Shown here piece after piece: positions 35,021 through 48,349 of a DNA stretch of 64,000 nucleotides. How positions within the stretch are numbered: position 1 is the first letter of the stretch; every line of letters begins with the position of its first letter. Source of the DNA: Clavelina lepadiformis (taxonomy: Eukaryota; Chordata; Ascidiacea; Aplousobranchia; Clavelinidae); assembly GCF_947623445.1 (NCBI RefSeq), contig NC_135241.1:2854501-2918500 (forward strand), in the 5' to 3' direction. The notes below the pieces were generated by a model. It saw only the letters and a list, made by a program, of their open reading frames with translations. It was not told the origin of the DNA and ran no database searches. The position numbers were made by a program, and so were the translations under genes.

Positions 35021-38000
35021 ATGGCTGAGAATCTTGATGGTAAACTGTCTGATGGGGAAGAAAGTCCAGAGGAGAAAACACCAAGAGTGCCAAGTTTTTC
35101 TGGCTCAAGGAAGTCATCTGCAAAATCTGTTAAATCCACTTTAAAAGATGTCGTAGATGATTTTAATGAAGAATCGCACATTGTAACTCTCACCATCACA
35201 GTAGCAGTGGCCTACCCAAAACGTAAGTTAAGTTCTATCTTTTGGCAGTTGTCTGTTTAAATTTTTACCAAATCTCCTAACATGGTCACTTATCATCGTC
35301 ATATGTAATTATTAGCTGATGATGACCATAGTAAACTGATGGAAGAGCTTGTTCGCCGAAACAAACGAACAGTTGAAGCGCCCCGCGCCAGTCAATACTT
35401 CCATTGTGAATACACCATGGCGCCAAAACATGACCGTACTCTGACAGATGTCGTCACTTATGGTGTGGCTGCCAAGGTTTTTACAGAAACTGACTACCGG
35501 GTAGTTAAAACGTGGGACGATGGAAAGAACCTTTGGGTAGCTTGGATGCACCGGTGGGTTTCGCATATTTTGAATTTTCAAGTTTTTGTAATTTCTGATA
35601 TACTTTATAATTTACTTTCTTAGTCATGAAGTTGAAATAACTCCAAGCAATGTAACATCACTTTACAATCATGTGGTTGACTTGAAAATATGGGACACTA
35701 AAGATAAAGTGTCTGTTAAAGCGAGAACTGACCGACCGAAAGCATTTAGGTTACCCTCAGTGTGTGAGGTTACTTTCCCAGGGAAAGGGGTAAGTCTTGC
35801 ACATTTGAAGTAATAGGACTCATGTTGTCTTAACATGCTGTGTAACTGCACTTTAAGCAGCAAAACTTGGAATTTATGTTTAATTACAAATAAACCAGCA
35901 TTTACCGGATATAATTTTTCTCCTTGTCTTGATTATATAATATCATTCAAAATACAAACTTCAAATTATTCGCTTTAACAGTAAGAGGAAGAGTAAAAGT
36001 GTATTCAACACAAGTTAATTTATGTGTCGTTAAGAATTACTTTTGTGCTTGTTGCTTTCATGGCATTACAACGTTATGGTATGTTCCAGTAGTTTTCACT
36101 TTTAAAATTTTTTTAAGTGCATTATTGTATTAATGTTTATTGTTGTGTAACTTAAGTTTTACTGAAGTAAAATTTAGACCATAGAACTCTGAGTTTTATG
36201 CCTTGTAAATTTGCAATTTGCTAATCCATCTCCCAATACAATGGTTTTTTTTGATATACATTAATATTAATGTAATCGCAGGTTTACGGTGTTGTCGCAA
36301 GGCAGTCAAGCAGTTGGCTCAGTGTACAGCCTCGTAATTCAGTCGAGGACGTAGACAAATTTCCAGGGTTGTCAGCTTCTAAGGAGGAGCAGAATATAGA
36401 AGAGAAAGAGAAGAGAAAGGTAAAGAAAGAGGAAACGAGCGTTTTGAGGTAAGTTTAATTCTTTTGTATACTCTACTCTGTCTACCCTTGTTATATGACA
36501 CGTCCATCATGCTCAGGCATAATGCAAGATTGTGCTATGGTCACTATAGTACAATGCAGACAGTCTAGCAATGATGTGTTTTTTTCAAAAAATATTTCGC
36601 TCACTCGTAGTGACCCAGTCATGCTCAACATACCCCTGAAAAACTTATCTTTTCTCCATTAGGGTGAGAAGTTCTCTTGGCCGACTTGCAGGGATCAACG
36701 CATCAGACGAAGAAAAAAAGAGAATCAATGAGCTTAAAAGACAGCAGGTACTGGTAACGTCGCGGCTGGACAGTCTCGCAATTCAAATTTAATTATCTTT
36801 ACACTTTTGTTCGCATTAACTTTTACAATGGGAATTTGCAATGGTCGGAATCTGAATAGAGGTTTAATATATACATGAAATATTCAAAGTTCATAACAGC
36901 AACATTTCGTGTAAGTCGGTATATTATTTAAAATACTTCAAAAACAACAAATAATATTCACTTGATAAGCATATGGTGAAACAACTAGTAACTTCTGTAT
37001 GATAGGCCAAACTCCAAAAAGAATTGATGAAAAATAAGAAGTCAATTTCAACTAAAGGTGGGGTAAACGAACCCAAACCAGAACAGGCTTCTGCATTGAA
37101 AGAAAACAGGTTTGAAAAAATTAGTTTAAAGTTCGGTTGAGTAATAAAATGCTGAAGAATACTTTTTGTAATATTACTAATAACGTTTTTTGTCAAGCCA
37201 TTTAAATATTAATAATAGCTAATTATGTTAATTAATGTTATCCAGAGAGTTAGAAGCAGATGATACTCCAGTCAATCCATCGGAGAAGAAAAACCGCGCT
37301 GCTGAGACCAAAAATGCGGCGGTTAGTGCCCGGACAAAACCGACTAGTATCATGGTCAAGTTGGAGGGTTTATTTGCAGGTACTACTCCAGGAGTTCGAT
37401 CATGACAACCAAGTAGTTGTATTGTAAAAATCACCTGATACTGTCCGCTAGATAGCGGCAGTACACAACGTTGTTTGCCGAAGTTGTGCATAATATGGCC
37501 TTCCGTTGCGCTATAATGCTTTGCAGTCGTTGTTATATTACTCGACTGATTTAGACACGAAAGTGAGCTTGTATTGACCTTTTCATATGTTGTCGATCTG
37601 TAGGTGTTAAATCGGTGACTTCGCGATTGGTTGATCCAAACGGGTCAGTTCTAGATGGTCTGGTCACTGTGTCGGTCAACGGACCTCTACTGCCCGAAGA
37701 ACTGGACAGGTCTCTTAACCCAATGGTCATAAACTTGAGGGCGGTAAAAGATCTGCCGAAAACTCCGATACCCTATAGAAAGTAATTCATATGAATGAGC
37801 TCATATAGAAAGTAACCCGATGTTCTTTGATTACAAACGAACGTTTTGTGTAATGCATTTTTAGCATTATCTGGCATTCTTCCAAAGAATCAACGAATAT
37901 TGGTAGACCTTAAATCTTCTTAACATGTGGTTGTGATTGTGAGGAGTGTTATTCAACACTCTAAAGCAGTGGTTCTAAACCTGGGCGCTACCGCCCCCTA

Positions 38001-41000
38001 GGGTGCGCTTTTGATTTTTAGAGGGGCGGAAATACTCAGGGGGCGCTATATTCAGAAGGTGTAACAATATTTTCCTCACGTCCTCACTGCAAATTTGCTT
38101 TAGTAGTTCTGCTAGATCAAGATCAATGTATACTCTTGCTTTGTATAGGCCAGTGGTGGTCAAACTGCGGCATAGTACCCTGCAAGCTGTAATCCGAGCA
38201 GTGAATAAGATCAAAGCCCATTCATTGAATGACCGCATATTTCGCCAACTTTGTCATGAAAATGAAGAAGAATTTGAACGGCTCTTGCTACATACAGAAG
38301 TCCGGTGGCTTTCAAAAGGAAAGTGTCTACAACGCTTTTATGACCTCTATGATTCTGTTATTGATTTCTTTAAGTTTGAATTATTGGATGAGAAAGTGAG
38401 TTCAGATTTGGAAAGCAGAAGAGCATATGTTGCTTATTTGTCTGATATTTTCAAGAAATTAAATGAGGTCAACATTAAATTGCAAGGAACCAAAATGTGT
38501 CTCATCAAAGCAAAGGGAATAATAATGGCATTTATTAGCAAATTAGATTTCTACAAAAATTGTTTACTAAGGGAAGACTTAAATCAGTTTCCTAGCTTAA
38601 AAGCCGTAAAGAAAAACCAAACCGATGATTCATGTTTGTCAGACACTGATCTAGACTGCTATTCCTCTCATCTTCAAGCATTGAAAGAAGAATTGTTGAT
38701 CAGATTTAAAGATCTCAAAGAATTAAAAATACCAGAGTGGGTTGTAAATCCATTCCAGGCTGATGCAAACAATGCTGATCCAAATCTAGTTGAAGAACTT
38801 ATAGACTTGCAAAATGACTTTGAAGGTGAAGTGTTGTTTCAGCAGATTGGCTATGAAGCTTTCTGACCAAAGGAACAAGTTAAATATCCTCATCTTTGGG
38901 AAAAAATTAAATTATTACTGTTAGCATTTCCTTCATCATACCTGGTAGAGAAGGGATTCAGTTCGGTCTTGCAACTCTTAACTAAGCAGAGAAATAGATT
39001 GCAAATAAGTAAAAAGGGTGATCTGAGGCTCTTTTTATCAAATATTGAACCAGATATACTTAAGTTGGCAAGTTCTCACCAGGCCCAAGGTAGCCATTAA
39101 ATACATTTTTCCTGCTTTATTAATGTGTATTTTTCTTTATCAACCATTCTCTTATTATTTCTGTTATTATTACTCTTATTAATATATTAAATAATATCGC
39201 TTCTCCCAAATACAAGGCAACCGGATTGGTGATTAAGCCTGTCTTTTCACTAAACACTCATCATTTTTAACACAGCCCTTTCATTATGGTGGGCAGCAGA
39301 CTATGGAAACCTCTGAAAAGGGGCGCTGGGGGAAAAAAGGTTAAGAACCACTGCTCTAAAGCAATATTTGTTAAAACATAATAAGGTTCAGTATTATTTA
39401 TTAATCGAGTTGCTTTTATGCGGTATGAAACCTTTTTCCAAATCTTACTCTCGTTGACTTAGGCTGGCTGAAATATGTAAGCCGGTATATTGCAAATATG
39501 CGTTTTTGGGCAATCCAGCTCACGTCACCGCTGGCAGGTCTCATGGGAAGGACGTTTTCTTCGAAGATACTCACGTCATACTTCTGGGTAAGTCGCAGGT
39601 TTGTCTTCGATTAAGATTTATCTTTACTCTGCAATCGCATCTTGATTGGTTTTAACGAAGCGGCCAATTTGTTTTTTAATCTTTTTGTAGCGTGACCCGG
39701 TTTTCAAAGTGCAGTTACTTCTCCTTATAAAAATGTCTCTGGAAATATTTTATGGAGCGTGTAGAAATTTTTCAAGCTCTGGAACCTTTAAAATTCCGTT
39801 TTTACCGCGATGTAAAGCATGATAGATCTTCACGACCATCTTTTGGTTTTCAATCGATATCTTAAGTTTCGAACGTAATCGATTATGATTGTCGCGTCAT
39901 AATCACTTTTGCGTGCGAGAGTAGCGGTACTGATACGGTACCGGAACGTTGCTGCAGGACTGAACCTTTTTATCGCTTGTTAGAGGCACAACAAAAATAT
40001 TGCCTTTTAATAATTTGCTTCTTTAACATTTTTCTCGTGCATAGGTCGTTTGAATGAAGGTGAGATTCGTGGATTCATTCAAAGTAATTCACTCCAAGTT
40101 GAAGTTCACGATCGAGATCAGAAGGGAAAAACAGAAAATGGGTAACTTCACTTAAACAACTCACCCAGCGTAACGTACTATAGTTAGCTGAAGTCGAAAT
40201 TAGCCGAAATTAGCTTGCCACGATTTCGCGAATGTTTTGTACTAAGTTAATTTACAGCTAGTTACCTAATTTATGTAAGTACAGTAAGTAATAATTTGAC
40301 TTCCACGTCACAGGAGTGCTTCCTTATTTGGCGAGGAGAGATTTGACAACAAGCTTTCCAACGTAGGCGTGATCAGCGCTAAGAGAACCACCCAAAACGC
40401 TTTCCAGTCCAGAAACAAAGCGTACGACCCATTCGGTGTCGCGAAGATTTCCCTGACCGACATCTTACGGGGTTGCACGTCGTTAAATCTACAGGTTTAT
40501 CAGCACTACCATATATGAACCCTCCTGTTTTTATGTTTATTTTATGCTTTTGAGCAGGGGTGCCCAAAGTTTTAAGTTTTATATTACGCTATTCTTGTGC
40601 CTTGGCGGGCCGCAAACACTTATGGTAAAATTTTTTATCTTAAAAAATCTCACCCGGTTGGCTTATCAACTAATGGCTTATCGCCTTATCATATCGGTTT
40701 CATAATTAATTTATTTCCTTGCATTTTGACAGTTTAAACTTGGAAATCTGATTGAACTCGCCGTCAACCGTTTTACACTAATTTATTCGATTCATCTTCA
40801 TCAACCGTCATTGCGATAATGATTTAAGGCCGCTAAAAAGTTTATGCGGGTCGAACTTTAGGCAGCCTGCTTCAGAAAGTCTAGTCATTTAAATGGAAGT
40901 AGCTTAAACGAAGCGTTTCCAAAAAATGTCATAATTTCACCAGGATTTTCTCCGCAGGCATCCGTCAATCCTTGCCCCATTCCCGATGTCCTTAAAGATC

Positions 41001-44000
41001 CGCCAGGAGGGACGGATATGCCGCTGGTCGGAGTTGTTGGGGCAGTGGATAGACCCGAACGTCCACCTCAACCGCCCGGCCATTACATTCAAGCGGGGAC
41101 CACTCTTAAACTAAAGATAACCCTCCGGTACCCATTTGTATCGAAAGAAAATGTCCCAAGGTTGCTCCCCCCTGCGCGACAGGTATAATCTGCAAGCGCC
41201 TGAATGGTTCGTTTGTTTTACTGTAAATACTTTTTGTGTGCGAGTTAACTTTAGTTACTTGCAGCCATCTATGACCACTGGGGTGTTAGTCAATTTTTCT
41301 TAATTTTTAGTCCATTTTAGTTGAATTTAAATCGTAGTTGTTTGTATGACTTTAATCACGAAATAACGAGTGTGCTATAGCTCCTCCAGACACCGTATTA
41401 TTCATGTCATTTTCAGACTTGCCCGTTTTCGAGGGTAGTCTATTACTTCAGCTACAAAAACAAGGAACTTCTCCATCGTCTTGAAGACTTTGTGACTCGA
41501 ACCAACGCCACGGCGCTCAAACTCGACCATTTTGAAAAAAATATTATGGACGCCGCACTTTCTACCTATAAGTTAACTTCGTAAGTCCCCCAATTAATTC
41601 TTTTATTTTCATTCATGAAAAGAAATTGATTGAGTTGCCGTGTAAAACTGTAAATGTTTATTTAACATTAAAAGATTATAAAGCTATTAAAGATTGTGCA
41701 CGACTTAGATGAGATTGTAAATGATGTGGGTTAACGCTATGTTATAGGTATAACAAATTATTATGACTGTTAATTTGCTATTAACTTATATTTCTTATCT
41801 ATTATTATTATTATTAAAGCAAAATCATTCATACATTTTTGAGAAAAGAATTACATTTATATAATGCAGAGAACAAAAGCGAAGCCGCACTTTAGACATC
41901 ATCACCGGATTCCACGTCATTGATGGCAACCTCCACTTAATGGTGCTAGAGGGCTTGAGGGAAGGCGCCATGCAAGGACTGTTGGATCAGGTCCAGCGAA
42001 CCGAATCGGAAGGTTTATGACGTCATAGTCTTCATATGTTCCCAAATAATCTGCAGGGCAAATCGCCAAGCTAGTCGGGAGTATCTAAAATGCTGTAGAA
42101 AAGTGTAGATCGTCTGGTTTGAAAGATTCAATTTTTTGAATTTCTGATTCCATTGCTTGCCATTTTATAGATCCCAGTAACGTCATAGTTCACCTTTATG
42201 ACACATCGATGTCGTTCAGTCATCGTTTGTACGCATCACTAGATGTTGATCTCTGCCGAATTCGTCTCCACCAATCAATCCCGGAGATCATGTCACAACC
42301 GCTACTCTACGTTCGAGACGTGATTCCACGAGCCAGCTTCGATTGTCTGGTGAAGATCCAGCAGGTTGGTCACGCCAAGAATCAAGTCAATCGGTCAATT
42401 ATATGAATTTAGAATAGAGAGTTTTGGGACTTAATGCGCGAGTATCGTAGCGTTTATGGAGTTTGGGACCCAAACGCAAGAAATACTGATACCAATAACT
42501 TTAAATTGGTCAGAAGGTGATGACGTCATATATAGACGCGAAACATTTTTAATGCTGGGTTCTATACCAAGTATTCAATTGAACGTGTAAATCTTCATCA
42601 TTTTTCCAGTAAGGTTGTAGTTTTGCGTCGCAGATTACCAAGCTTGGTCGCTTGCGTGACGTAATCCACTCTGATTTATTTCCAACCTCGGAGATGGTGA
42701 TTTCTATGAGCAGAGAATTCGGAATTCCCCTGACCTACGACGATTTCGAACAACTCCAGAAAACCCAACCGCAGAAAGACGGTAAAAAGTGACCCCGCTG
42801 TAAAAATTATTATCAGCCCCAAATAGGCCAACATGTAATTAAGTATGAAGCCCCATGTAACACCTCTGTTCAAGGTCATGTTAACGTGTTTGCAGTCTTG
42901 ATAATTTTCTTTGTATTTTATGGGCAGTCGAGGTTTGCGAACCTGAGGTTTTGCCAGAACCCGAGATGGGTCGCAAATGGACTCCCATTTCTTATACGAA
43001 CCCCGCCTATGATTCAATGTTGAAGAAACGGCACAAAGAAGCTGTGAAACTGAGCCACATCACCACAAACATAGTGCGTTGCCCTTACGCGTCTAAAACT
43101 TTCAACTTGCGTTATGTCCACTGTTTTTCGTTGTAAATTATGATACTTGAAAGTAATTATACGATAGGATTTAGGAATGTAACCTTTATGTTATCAGTTA
43201 TTTATGCAATTTCTTCTTACAATGTATTTCTAAAATTGTCTTGGCCGTGTGTTACCTCATAACCACAATTTCATGTTGTTTTCTCTCAAATTGCCAAGGG
43301 GAGCTTTTGACCTCCAAACTTTTTCTCAGTTGGCTGTCCAGGAAGCCGGCAAGCGACGTCGTCCTCTTTACCCGACCATACGTAGTCTCACAGCAGACGT
43401 AGCTGCGCACAACTACAGTACGCAGACCTTGAACACTACTGAGCTTGCAAAAGACATGCTGCGTGACGTTTTAAGGAAAGAAGACCCGAACGCCAGGTTA
43501 ATTTGTTCTTAATTGACGGCCTAAAGTTGTTACGTTAACAAGAGTAAAATGAATGTAAAGCTGTAAGCGAAGCCCACTGAATATCATACAAAGTACCAAT
43601 GATGCTGAAGAGGCTGCTTTGCCAAAACTGTCCGTCTGAAAATTATTGCTAACTTCAAGATCCTTACCGCAGCCATGAAAGTTTTACCAACGAGTTTTCA
43701 GCAGGATCAGTCGAATAATGTCAATATCCACAAATGCAGATACGCTTACCACCCGGTTTACAACTCGGCCATGCTGGTACCGGTCAATGTGGACGCTTAT
43801 CACAAAGAGCAAGACGAAGCCGCCAGAAGAGCTTGGAGAACGGCGGACGGATTCAGCTACCCCGGGATGAGAAATAGTCAAACGTGCAACGAACATCCAC
43901 TCAAGCCTGATGACTCTCGCATCTCCGACCTCAAGCTGCGTTTCCGTGACAACGTCCTGCACAAAAACATTCTCGAACCGACTACGCAGCGAGATCGCAT

Positions 44001-46339
44001 GAAGTATGTGGTTTTGCTACTCTATGGCGGCTTTTTTAACGCTGCTGTAATTACAACTGCTTCGTGATTAGTTGGATCTAGAGGTATCAGCCAGTATGGA
44101 CCACTTTGAATATTGTGGGTATGCTTTAGGTGGGATGAACGTCACAGAGACATGGAGTTGTACAAAAAACCTGGTTCCCACTTCGGGGACTCACCGCCGG
44201 TTACAATACATCTCGCCGGCTATCTCAAAAAGCTTGAGGAACAACAACAAAAACGGTAAATTTCCCAGTCGATTGAACAAATATTTTTATTTTAAGTTTT
44301 TTTTAAATTAGTTTGTTTTGTTTGGAACAAATGTTACGAAATGATTTTAGAAGTTTATTTGGTAAATAATGAAGTAAAAAGAAAAGCTTCATCCCAATCT
44401 GAATAAATTTAAAGTGCGGAAGTAGAACGCTGGCGTTCTCGTGTAATCGTTGATGATCCCCGGATGAACTTTCATCGGGTCTTGCCAGCCACAGAGCAGA
44501 CCAACTCCTCCAACCAACTCGACCGCCTGACCAGCTTGCTCAAGAACGAGCCAAAGAAATTATCCTTGAAACGACCACCTGCCCCGTCTATCCCGCCCCT
44601 CTCTGTGGTATAATGTCTATTATCACATTTGTTCTACAACTTGTTTCTTAACAAGCTTCAATAAGCGTCAGAGAATTTGCTTTCTATCACTTGGTGTCCT
44701 GTCGGATGAATGAGAACCACCCGACATACCTGACCATGCCGTTTAGGTTTTAAACCAAAGCGTAGACACCGCTTCGCGAGAGAAAGGCGTCAAGCTTCCT
44801 CCGGCCTTCGACGAGTCTCGTGAGAAGCACCACGGGTTCGCTCCGGGTCCTTTTGATGAGAAAGGTTGGACTCTAGAGATCAACAAGATCCCGATCAAGG
44901 ATGAGGAGCACGGACGCTTTGCCAAGATCCACGGACACGACATGAAGTAAGATGTTTTTTTGCGATATATGAAATAAGAACGATTTTGGTAGGGTATGAA
45001 ACAGTGCCTACTACTGTACATTATACAAACAATTTTTCGGCTTTCCAAGACAAACTCGTTGTTTTTGTGGAACATTTCGGAAAACTATCTAGGCCCTGAG
45101 GCGTATTTACCCAAGTCATATTTTGTAACGTGCTCATATTTTTGTCGCATTGCACAGTTTAAGATACACTGGAAGGTTGCTTTTATTTCAGGCTGAGTCT
45201 TTGTGATTTGGGATCTCAGAGTCAGAAACAGAACAGAATAAGAGATCACTCGCCAGCAGCAGCCTGTTAAATCAATCAAAGAAGAAAAAGCACAGATTTT
45301 CATTTTCAGATTTTTACCACAAACGAATCGTAATAAAATATGTTTCTCAGAATTAGCAAAGAAAGCATTCAGTTTGGTTTCACTTTTGCGTTTTTATGCC
45401 AGTTCAAGTAAAGTTTAACTTAGTGAAAAGAATTTGTAGCATTCCTATATGTTTACTACAGTGTTCAGTAATAATAGATGGAAAGCCAGAGATTTATGTT
45501 TACGTTCTCAACTACAAAAAGCGAACCTGCCAGTGATTTTGCAGTATTATTCATTTTCACTTACGACATTAAAGTGGTATGAAATAAATTACGACTCGCA
45601 GTGGGTTGAAAAAATAATACAGTACTGTTAGATCAGTTTACACATTTCCTGAAAGAGGGTTTTCATATCAAGTCCAAATCTAAACAAAGACGGTATCATT
45701 TTTTACCTGCAGTAACCTTTTTTCATCTGCAGCCGGTACCATAAGGAAAGAACTCTTTTGTCGATTCATCGTCCGATAAATCCTCTTACTGATGAAGAGA
45801 AGAAAACTCATCTCTTCCAGATTCCTTCGATTCCAGAAAAAAATTCCGAAAAAATGGCGAAAGAAGAGGTAGAATTGTGTTTTTTAGTTCTTGCATTCTG
45901 GAACTGATTAAACAAAGTTTGTGTGCGCTCGAGCTATACGAAATAAAACCAACGGTTTTTGAATTATACGAATTGACCGTAGTGATATTTGATGTCTCTG
46001 CAGGTACCGAAAGATGCCGAGTTTGGCGAAGGACCTCACAAAAAGAGCGAATATCGCCACAAGTTTATCCCGCACGAATCCGGGCCAAGGTTGCGTGAGA
46101 TCTACCCACGTCATACTTTTGAAGGTGTTGCTCCATTGGACAAGGACGGAAAACCAGTCAACCGTGACGCCAGTATCCACTTGCTGGCCGCAGATAAAAA
46201 TCTGATCGAGCAGCTCGAAATGAATAATAAAAAGATGCTAGAGAGCGCAAGATCTAAACCCGGTTCCACCTTGCAGAACGAGGCAAGTGTGGAAATTGCG
46301 CCGCAATCAGCAACGCCAATGCCGGTACAGGTTGCATAA
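35021..46339 (+). CDS. CFAP92: CFAP92/KIAA1257-like cilia- and flagella-associated protein (about 24 exons)
   Basis: Exons: 35021-35222, 35316-35553, 35624-35789, 36282-36448, 36663-36747, 37006-37109, 37246-37379, 37604-37781, 39463-39587, 40045-40141, 40314-40494, 40958-41182, 41417-41580, 41870-42012, 42171-42364, 42634-42781, 42928-43073, about 43299-43496, about 43695-44003, 44130-44255, 44415-44607, 44747-44946, 45733-45868, 46004-46339. About 1,400 residues. Phases agree except at the 43073/43299 join. Exons 2-3 match, from memory, the DUF4550 region of KIAA1257 (HCEYTMAP...KTWDDGKNLWVAW...KIWDTKDKVSVKA...DRPKAFRL). Exons 9-11 look C2-like (LQVEVHDRD). Exon 14 has GFHVIDGNLHLMVLEG, and exons 19-20 have RMKWDERHRDMELYKKP, also family-like. 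It is probably an axonemal or basal-body protein. The name rests on recalled similarity. Confidence 0.75.
37967..39353 (+). mobile_element. hAT transposon, internally deleted, with exact 8-bp target duplication
   Basis: The left end is CAGTGGTTCTAAACCTGGGC and the right end, inverted, CAGTGGTTCTTAACCTTTTT. The 8-bp CTCTAAAG directly flanks both ends (37959-37966 and 39354-39361), the size made by hAT transposases. GC-rich subterminal sequence follows each end. It sits in an intron of the CFAP92-like gene, in the same orientation, between exons ending at 37781 and starting at 39463. The clean duplication suggests a fairly recent insertion. Confidence 0.93.
38126..39100 (+). pseudogene. hAT transposase C-terminal half (ZBED5/Charlie-like), broken by one stop
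   Basis: The frame runs from about 38126 to an in-frame TGA at 38864-38866 and continues open to TAA at 39098-39100. It contains the LLHTEVRWLSKGK motif seen in ZBED5/FAM200-type hAT transposases, and after the stop the dimerisation region (YLVEKGFSSVLQLLTKQRN and DLRLFLSNIEPDI). The N-terminal half with the BED zinc finger and first catalytic Asp is missing. The stop replaces what would fit as a Trp codon. This is a non-autonomous copy and not a host gene. Confidence 0.85.
40555..40869. mobile_element. Degraded hAT MITE in a CFAP92-like intron
   Basis: The left end reads CAGGGGTGCCCAAAGTTTTA and the right end, inverted, CAGGCTGCCTAAAGTTCGAC. Both fit the hAT terminal form CAGGGGTGCCCAAA. 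A GGCGGGCCGC stretch inside the left end is typical of this MITE type. The flanking 8-mers (CTTTTGAG and CTTCAGAA) match at five of eight positions, so the insertion is old. Confidence 0.6.
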
Positions 46340-48349
46340 CTGTTCCGATCAATGATGGGCTCGATTTCGGTTTGGGTCTTTTTGTCTCACAGTAGTTTAT
46401 GTAGTTACTTAATACCTAACGATATTACACTGTGATAAAACGCGTGTTTAGGTACCTTTACATGCCATGGCATATATAAGTTATAATATTATCAAAATTT
46501 CACTGCGCCATGTGCTTACACTACCTGCTCGCTGCCTTAATAACCTGTACTACTTTTCCTACTAAAAGTTGAAAGATTTATTTAATTATTTCCTTTTATA
46601 AGTTATACTGTTTAATTGAATTTTTTAAAGTATTTCTTTTAAAAGATTGGTCCAGCTATCAAAGAGTTGCCTGGCATAGCGTTGCTGTGAGTGTTCTTTG
46701 CATCATGTGACGTATCAATCCTGCTTTGCTTTTTAAAAGGTCTCGATTTTCAATACATTGACATTTTTACATGAAAGCAGCACACAAATTGTGAGATCAG
46801 ATTTCACGCAGCAAGAAAAATATTACATGCTTAGTACTTTTGGTGGCAGTTTGCAATTGTGCTTAACTATAACTTCTAAACATCAATGACATAAACAACT
46901 AACGTTGTCGTATTCATACAATTCCCCGAAAGTTCTGAGATTGGTGAGATACTTTTATAGGCTAAAGGTTTTTTAGATTAAGCTTTGTAATCAAAAATTA
47001 CGGCCGTCATTACATTAAGTATTCCGTTTGGGACATAAATTTTTCTCAGCGCAAGCTCTGGTCTGAAATACTGCACGTTTTAATCGCCTAGTGATAACAG
47101 TTATCCACATTGCAAACTAAAATCCTTCTGCTCCTAAAATCCTGTAACTCTTCTGCTAGTTGCACTTTTAGTGATTGTTACTCTGCGTCGAACGTGTAAC
47201 ACTATGGTTATTATCTTTAACCGTGCTTAGTTACGTATTTATCGGTAAGTTTATTGCAGCTGGAGCACAACAGGATATTAATATGTACTGACTGGTACTC
47301 GCGATATCAGTTGATACCAAACTTGCACTTCGACAAGCTTCAGTTTACGTTCGTTAACATTTATAACCCATAAGACTTTATCTCTTTAAGGGCATGCTAC
47401 TACAGTGTGTAAACAATTAATCGAAAGCATGCATAACGTTGTTCCGACTGATAATAACAAAACCAAAAGCCTATAAAACACTTGGGCACATTTGGAGTTG
47501 GATGCTAGAAGTGTTTGCAGCAGACGAAACAATAAAATGGAGCGATGGTAAAAATATAGGCCATATCTCAAAGAGTGATTTTCTGGTCGTATGTAGAGGA
47601 AAAAGCTGACGGTGAACTATGTCCTTTGTAACTTGTTGATAAAAACCACTGCCTCAGTTCTCTGAAACAAGCGGATTTTCAATGCATCAACATTCAACAT
47701 TTTTACATCATCAAAACAGTATAAATACACCAATGATACTATAACCAACTGGGAAAAAGACGCTTCGCAAAATTAATGGCCAATTTATTGATCATAGTAG
47801 TCTATCAGTATTTACACAGAAACTAATGTACAGATGAGCTTCCTGTTCTACATAAAAACTGTGGTCAAAATAAGAAAAATATACTTTTAAATTTGGCAAT
47901 TTGTGTTTAATTCATGTATAAGCTACTGGCTGCGTTGTAAAAACAAATTAAACAATTTTTATCTAATTGCATGACGATAAAACACAAGTGAAATACACAG
48001 GCTTACGTAAAAATAAAAGTGGTTACAGTGCGTGAATTGCGTTTAACACTTATTTAAATAGAACGCCTTTTTACGATGCACACAAGTAAGTGCATTAAAA
48101 ACGCTTGATAAGCAGCAGGAAAACACTTAATCGTGTTTTTTTTTAAGTGAACAATTAACAGTGTTTGTTTACAGTTTACAACTGCGTTGAACAAAGATTC
48201 AAACACCAATTACATAGAACAACTCTATCACTGTCACTGATTTTCCGAAACTTTTCGGGGTAGGCTATATATAGTGGGGATATGGTGGAAACAGTTGTGA
48301 CAGATCCATTAAAATTGACGAAAAATTAATATTACAGGTCGAAACGGAA
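46340..48349. other. 3' region holding a decayed duplicate of the NTase-TPR gene end
   Basis: It lies between the stops of two convergent genes (CFAP92-like and NTase-TPR). No intact gene. A segment near 46746-46785 resembles one near 47678-47725 (GATTTTCAAT...ACATTTTTACAT). Together with the pseudogene at about 47030-47190 this points to an old tandem duplication. Confidence 0.5.
47030..47190 (-). pseudogene. Decayed fragment of the NTase-TPR gene 3' end
   Basis: On the minus strand about 47030-47090 reads VQYFRPELALRKIYVP, matching LQYYIPELRLREIYVP near the C-terminus of the intact protein encoded at 48350-50761. The upstream bases also align (ACTGTTATCAC against TGCTGTTATCAC; AGAGTTACAGG against GGTTCTGTTACATTGG), with indels and stops. 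The copy lies 1.3 kb downstream of the intact gene in the same orientation. Its 5' extent is unclear. Confidence 0.7.
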
